Part shown: in pieces, positions 60,516 through 64,000 of the stretch
How the letters are laid out: every line of letters begins with the position of its first letter
Numbering within the stretch: the stretch's first letter is position 1
Assembly (NCBI GenBank): GCA_964602985.1
Contig: CAZRTJ010000012.1
Span: 1 to 64,000, forward strand
Direction of reading: 5' to 3'
Source of the DNA: CAYZJB01 sp964602985
GTDB taxonomy: Bacteria; CLD3; SB21
DNA length: 64,000 bases
Made by a program: the position numbers and the translations under genes
The notes under the pieces: generated by a model
What the model saw: only the letters and a program-made list of their open reading frames with translations
What the model was told of the DNA's origin: nothing
Database searches by the model: none

Positions 60516-61538
60516 ATGATGAAGAGCCTTCTGCATTTTGCCTTGCGTCTGACGTGCCGTGTCAAGAGGCAGGACGCGCCTGTGACGTCGGTGCTCGTTT
60601 GTGCGGCCTCAGGCATTGGAGACTCACTGATGGCTCTTCCGGCGGTGAACGCGTTGTGCCGCGCACTGCCAGGGGTTCCCGTCGATGCAATTATCGGCGC
60701 ACCAACCGAAGTCTTGTTACGAAGGCATGACGGGATCCGTCATTTGTTTGTTCTGCCGCGTATGGGTGCATCGTATCTGCGTCTGATTTGGCGTTTGCGC
60801 AAACTCCACTACTCTCATTTTGTCGCCTTCATTCCATCGAATACGCTCCGACATGTTTTGATCCCGGTTTGTGCGAGAATTCCTGTTCGCATGAAGCATC
60901 GCTCGCCGCATGGGGGCCGAAACAATTTTGACTTTCTCTTTTCCCACGTCCTGCACTATGGTATGGATCGGCACCGAACCAAGCTGAATGTCGACCTGGC
61001 CGGATGCTTGGCAAGCGGGGTCGATCAGCCGTCGCAGAGAAAGGCGCTGTCAGGAGAGTTTCACCCGCGAGTCACCTTGCCGCAGTCTCCATTTGCCGTA
61101 ATACATCCGGGTTGTCGAAAGGATGCGATCATGAAGCGGTGGCCGGCAATTCGTTTCGCAGCCGTCGCCGACTTTCTCGTGCAGGAGGCGCACCTGGAAG
61201 TTGTTGTGGTGGGAGGCGCTGAAGATATGGATGACGTGCAAGCAGTGATTGCCTCCGCTCAGGTCCGGATACATAATTATGCGGCAAAGCTGCCCTTGGA
61301 TGAGACGGCCGGAGTGTTGCAGGGAAGTCAGTTCTTGATTTCTAACGATTCCGGTATTATGCATTTAGCCGTTGCGCTGGGTGTTCCGGTGATAGCCATC
61401 TTTGGTCCAACCGAGGCCCAACATATCGGGCCTTGGGGTGCGCGAGATGTCGTCCTACGAAAAGGAGAGAGAGTGGAGAATGTGGAGGTCTCAGATGTGA
61501 TTTTGGCGGCAATCTCGTTGCACAGGAATCCAGGTTGA
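60516..61538 (+). CDS. GT9-family glycosyltransferase (heptosyltransferase-like)
   Basis: 340 aa. ASGIGDSLMALPAVNAL near the N-terminus, then FAVIHPGC with KRWPAIRFAAVADFL, VVVVGGAEDMDD and the GT9 signature SNDSGIMHLAVALGVPVIAIFGPTE. Usually adds heptose or similar sugars to LPS core. Last gene of the polysaccharide run. An ATG three bases downstream is an equal start. Confidence 0.9.
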   Translation: MMKSLLHFALRLTCRVKRQDAPVTSVLVCAASGIGDSLMALPAVNALCRALPGVPVDAIIGAPTEVLLRRHDGIRHLFVLPRMGASYLRLIWRLRKLHYSHFVAFIPSNTLRHVLIPVCARIPVRMKHRSPHGGRNNFDFLFSHVLHYGMDRHRTKLNVDLAGCLASGVDQPSQRKALSGEFHPRVTLPQSPFAVIHPGCRKDAIMKRWPAIRFAAVADFLVQEAHLEVVVVGGAEDMDDVQAVIASAQVRIHNYAAKLPLDETAGVLQGSQFLISNDSGIMHLAVALGVPVIAIFGPTEAQHIGPWGARDVVLRKGERVENVEVSDVILAAISLHRNPG

Positions 61539-61601
61539 TTGACAAGTTCAACACGACTGACGGTGGTTGCAGATGGAATCAATTCATTCAAGAAGACCCA
61601 C

Positions 61602-64000
61602 ATGAACGACTTTATTGAAATCAAAGGCGCGCGCGTACACAATTTGCAGAATGTCGATTTGTGTATCCCTCGCAACAAGTTCGTGGTGATCACCGGAGTC
61701 AGCGGATCGGGCAAGTCTTCGCTTGCATTCGACACGCTGTACGCAGAAGGGCAACGGCGCTATGTCGAATCGCTTTCCTCGTACGCACGGCAGTTTCTGG
61801 AGCGAATGGATAAGCCGGATGTGGATCACATCAAAGGCATCAGCCCCGCCCTCGCCATTCAACAACGGACGCTCGCGAAGAATCCCCGTTCCACAGTCGG
61901 AACGGTCACGGAAATCTACGATTACCTGCGTGTACTCTTCGCGCGCATCGGTACGATCACATGTCCCGCGTGTCAGGTGCCGGTCCGCAAGGATACGGTG
62001 AGTTCGGTGATCGATTTTCTGATGAGACAACCAACCGGTTCGCGGTTCCTCCTTCTGGCTCCGATGGAGGTGAATGAGGATCGCGTGCTTGAACTGCGCG
62101 AAGGCGGCTTTCATCGTGTTTGGATGGACGGGGACATTCTGGAGATGGACTCGACGGAGGCGATCGAAAAGATCTTGCACACAAAGAAAGTCGATATTCT
62201 GATCGATCGTCTCAGCGTCGCGGAGAGTGCACGAACAAGGATTGCGGATAGCCTGGACCAGGCGTTCCGGATCGGTCCGGGTGACATCCGGATTCGATTT
62301 CTGGACGGCTCCGAGCACGCGTTTTCCAATCGTCTGGAATGCAATCGCTGCGGACGGTCCTTTCAGGAGCCGGAACCCAGATTGTTTTCATTCAACAATC
62401 CGTATGGAGCGTGTCCGGGATGTCAGGGATTCGGCAACCGCATCGAAATAGACATGGACCTTGTGATTCCGGATCGACGGAAGAAACTCAATCAGGGAGC
62501 GGTCAGGCCCTGGACGACCGAAGGATTCGCAGATTATCAAAAACGATTGCTCCAATTCGGGCCAAAAGAGGGCCTGCCGGTCGATGTTCCCGTCGAAGAC
62601 CTGACCAAAGAGCAAACCAAAAAACTGCTGAACGGAGGAAAGGGTTTTGACGGGATTCGCGAGTTCTTTCGATGGCTGGAAACCAAGACGTACAAAATGC
62701 ACGTGCGAGTGTTGTTGAGCAAGTACCGCGGATATGTGACGTGTCTGGACTGCGACGGTTCCCGGCTTCGTGAAGAATCGTTGTACGTGCTGATCGACGG
62801 TCGGAGTATTCACGAGGTACATCGAATGACGATTGCGCAGGCGTTCGACTTCTTTGGGGGGATTCGTCTGTCCGCCATGGACGCGGAGATTGGCAGACGC
62901 GCTTTGGAGGAAATCACGAAACGATTGACGTACTTGAAGAATGTCGGACTGGAATATTTAAATCTATCCCGCCTCGCAGGGACACTCTCCGGCGGGGAGG
63001 CGCAGCGGATTAGTCTCGCGACCTCGCTGGGCTCGTCGCTCGTCGGATCGCTGTACATTCTGGACGAACCCAGCATCGGGCTTCACCCCAGAGATAATGA
63101 TAAGCTGATTCGGATCCTGCAAAATTTGCGCAACATTGGAAATACCGTGGTCGTGGTGGAACATGACCGGGAGACCATGCAAGCGGCGGACGAGATTATC
63201 GACATGGGTCCGCGTGCGGGAATTCACGGGGGGCGTGTCGTGGCACAAGGTCCGGAGTCGATTCTGCGGGATCATCCAACTTCGCTGACGGCGCTGTATC
63301 TGAGCGGGCGGGCGAAAATACCGGTTCCAAGAGAGCGTCGTCCGGTCGGATACGACAAAATCTCCGTGATCGGAGCTGCGGAGAACAATCTGAAAAATAT
63401 CGATGTGTCTTTCCCTTTGGGGCTGTTTACGTGCGTGACGGGTGTGAGTGGAAGTGGGAAGAGCACGCTTGTCCATGACGTGCTCTATGCAGGACTGATG
63501 CGCCACTTTGGGATGAGTCCCGGGAAAGTCGGAAGAGTCTCCGAACTGCGGGGCGCCGAGGGACTGGATGCCGTGGAAATGGTCGATCAGCAGCCCATCG
63601 GTCGGACTCCGCGGAGCAATCCCGCATCGTACATCAAGGCGTTTGATCTGATCCGCGATGTCTTTGCAGAAACGCCGATGGCGAAAATCCGCGGGTACAA
63701 GCCCGGAACATTCTCATTCAATGTACCAGGCGGCCGGTGCGAGACGTGCGAGGGAGCCGGTTCGACGGTGGTCGAAATGCAATTCTTGGCCGACGTCGTT
63801 TTGGAGTGTGAAGAGTGCAAAGGGAAGCGCTACAAAAAGGAAGTGTTAGAAGTCCATTATCGCGACAAGAACATTGCAGATGTTCTGAGCATGACGGTTG
63901 CAGAGGCGATGGAGTTTTTTGCAAGCCATTCCCGCATCCACCCCAAGCTGTGCGTGCTCGACGATGTAGGTCTGGGATATCTGAAACTGGGACAATCGGC
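61602..64000 (+). CDS. uvrA: Second UvrA-family excinuclease subunit (runs off the window end)
   Basis: At least 799 codons, open to the last base; no stop inside the window. Walker A GVSGSGKSSLAFD (about residue 31), QRRYVESLSSYARQFLERMD, zinc-type CPACQVPV, CNRCGRSF and CPGCQGFG, first signature LSGGEAQRISLA, second Walker A GVSGSGKSTLVHD, then CETCEGAG / CEECKGK. Compared with the first UvrA (36158), the UvrB-binding region is about 5 residues shorter and lacks the RGRKG motif (APMEVNEDRVLELREGGF in its place). ATG 61602 has only a weak AAGAAG ribosome site. Confidence 0.93.
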   Translation, partial: MNDFIEIKGARVHNLQNVDLCIPRNKFVVITGVSGSGKSSLAFDTLYAEGQRRYVESLSSYARQFLERMDKPDVDHIKGISPALAIQQRTLAKNPRSTVGTVTEIYDYLRVLFARIGTITCPACQVPVRKDTVSSVIDFLMRQPTGSRFLLLAPMEVNEDRVLELREGGFHRVWMDGDILEMDSTEAIEKILHTKKVDILIDRLSVAESARTRIADSLDQAFRIGPGDIRIRFLDGSEHAFSNRLECNRCGRSFQEPEPRLFSFNNPYGACPGCQGFGNRIEIDMDLVIPDRRKKLNQGAVRPWTTEGFADYQKRLLQFGPKEGLPVDVPVEDLTKEQTKKLLNGGKGFDGIREFFRWLETKTYKMHVRVLLSKYRGYVTCLDCDGSRLREESLYVLIDGRSIHEVHRMTIAQAFDFFGGIRLSAMDAEIGRRALEEITKRLTYLKNVGLEYLNLSRLAGTLSGGEAQRISLATSLGSSLVGSLYILDEPSIGLHPRDNDKLIRILQNLRNIGNTVVVVEHDRETMQAADEIIDMGPRAGIHGGRVVAQGPESILRDHPTSLTALYLSGRAKIPVPRERRPVGYDKISVIGAAENNLKNIDVSFPLGLFTCVTGVSGSGKSTLVHDVLYAGLMRHFGMSPGKVGRVSELRGAEGLDAVEMVDQQPIGRTPRSNPASYIKAFDLIRDVFAETPMAKIRGYKPGTFSFNVPGGRCETCEGAGSTVVEMQFLADVVLECEECKGKRYKKEVLEVHYRDKNIADVLSMTVAEAMEFFASHSRIHPKLCVLDDVGLGYLKLGQS

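Overview
The window reads as chromosomal DNA of a diderm (Gram-negative-type) bacterium, probably an uncultured lineage near Bacteroidota in the FCB group. Outer-membrane evidence: TonB receptor with a DUF4249-like lipoprotein, LolA, MlaD-type MCE protein, beta-barrels, lipoproteins and a Wza/Wzc-type export pair. Fourteen of about sixteen predicted signal-peptidase-I substrates have Gln straight after the cleavage site (AQ or GQ), the pattern known as the Bacteroidetes Q-rule. Yet many genes have strong Shine-Dalgarno sequences and TTGACA/TATAAT-like promoters, unlike typical Bacteroidota, so a sister lineage is more likely. This placement is inference. Genes are very tightly packed: start/stop overlaps (ATGA, GTGA, TTGA) and touching convergent stop codons are common.

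Layout. 131-4802: a secreted DUF2914-esterase and a B12-dependent ribonucleotide reductase (nrdJ), separated by an AT-rich spacer with a cluster of DnaA-box-like sites. 5010-7663 (minus): DUF3137-like membrane protein, small secreted protein, anmK. 7858-16791 (plus): a translationally coupled run with a FakA-FakB fusion, SPOR protein, thpR, peptidoglycan-binding protein, recX, LolA-like protein, beta-barrel, xseA, fbaB, second beta-barrel and a lipoprotein. 16795-21966: WD40 protein, fatty acid 2-hydroxylase-like enzyme, coaA, hemW.

22225-31966 is the most unusual part. Seven consecutive exported proteins include five built from LPP20-type modules (about eight modules in all, one protein ending in a CsgG/TolB-like domain), then a signal-peptide-bearing TPR-CHAT protease and a TolB-like/TPR protein. 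The architectures recall FlgP, FlgT and FlgO of flagellar outer-membrane rings, but no flagellar gene is present. It may be an undescribed outer-membrane or periplasmic assembly with its own caspase-like protease.

31967-35746 (minus) is a TonB receptor operon whose first gene, a beta-barrel, looks broken by two compensating single-base indels. 36158-49319 holds uvrA, hprK, an MCE protein, a ZIP transporter, glmS (minus), gcvT, ftsK, lolA and a flippase-like membrane protein. 49327-61538 is an exopolysaccharide/capsule locus: Wza-like and Wzc-like proteins, uronate epimerase, Wzx, GT39, two GT4, AsnB-like amidotransferase and GT9. The window ends inside a second uvrA-family gene (from 61602).

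No rRNA, tRNA, CRISPR array, insertion sequence or phage gene was recognised.
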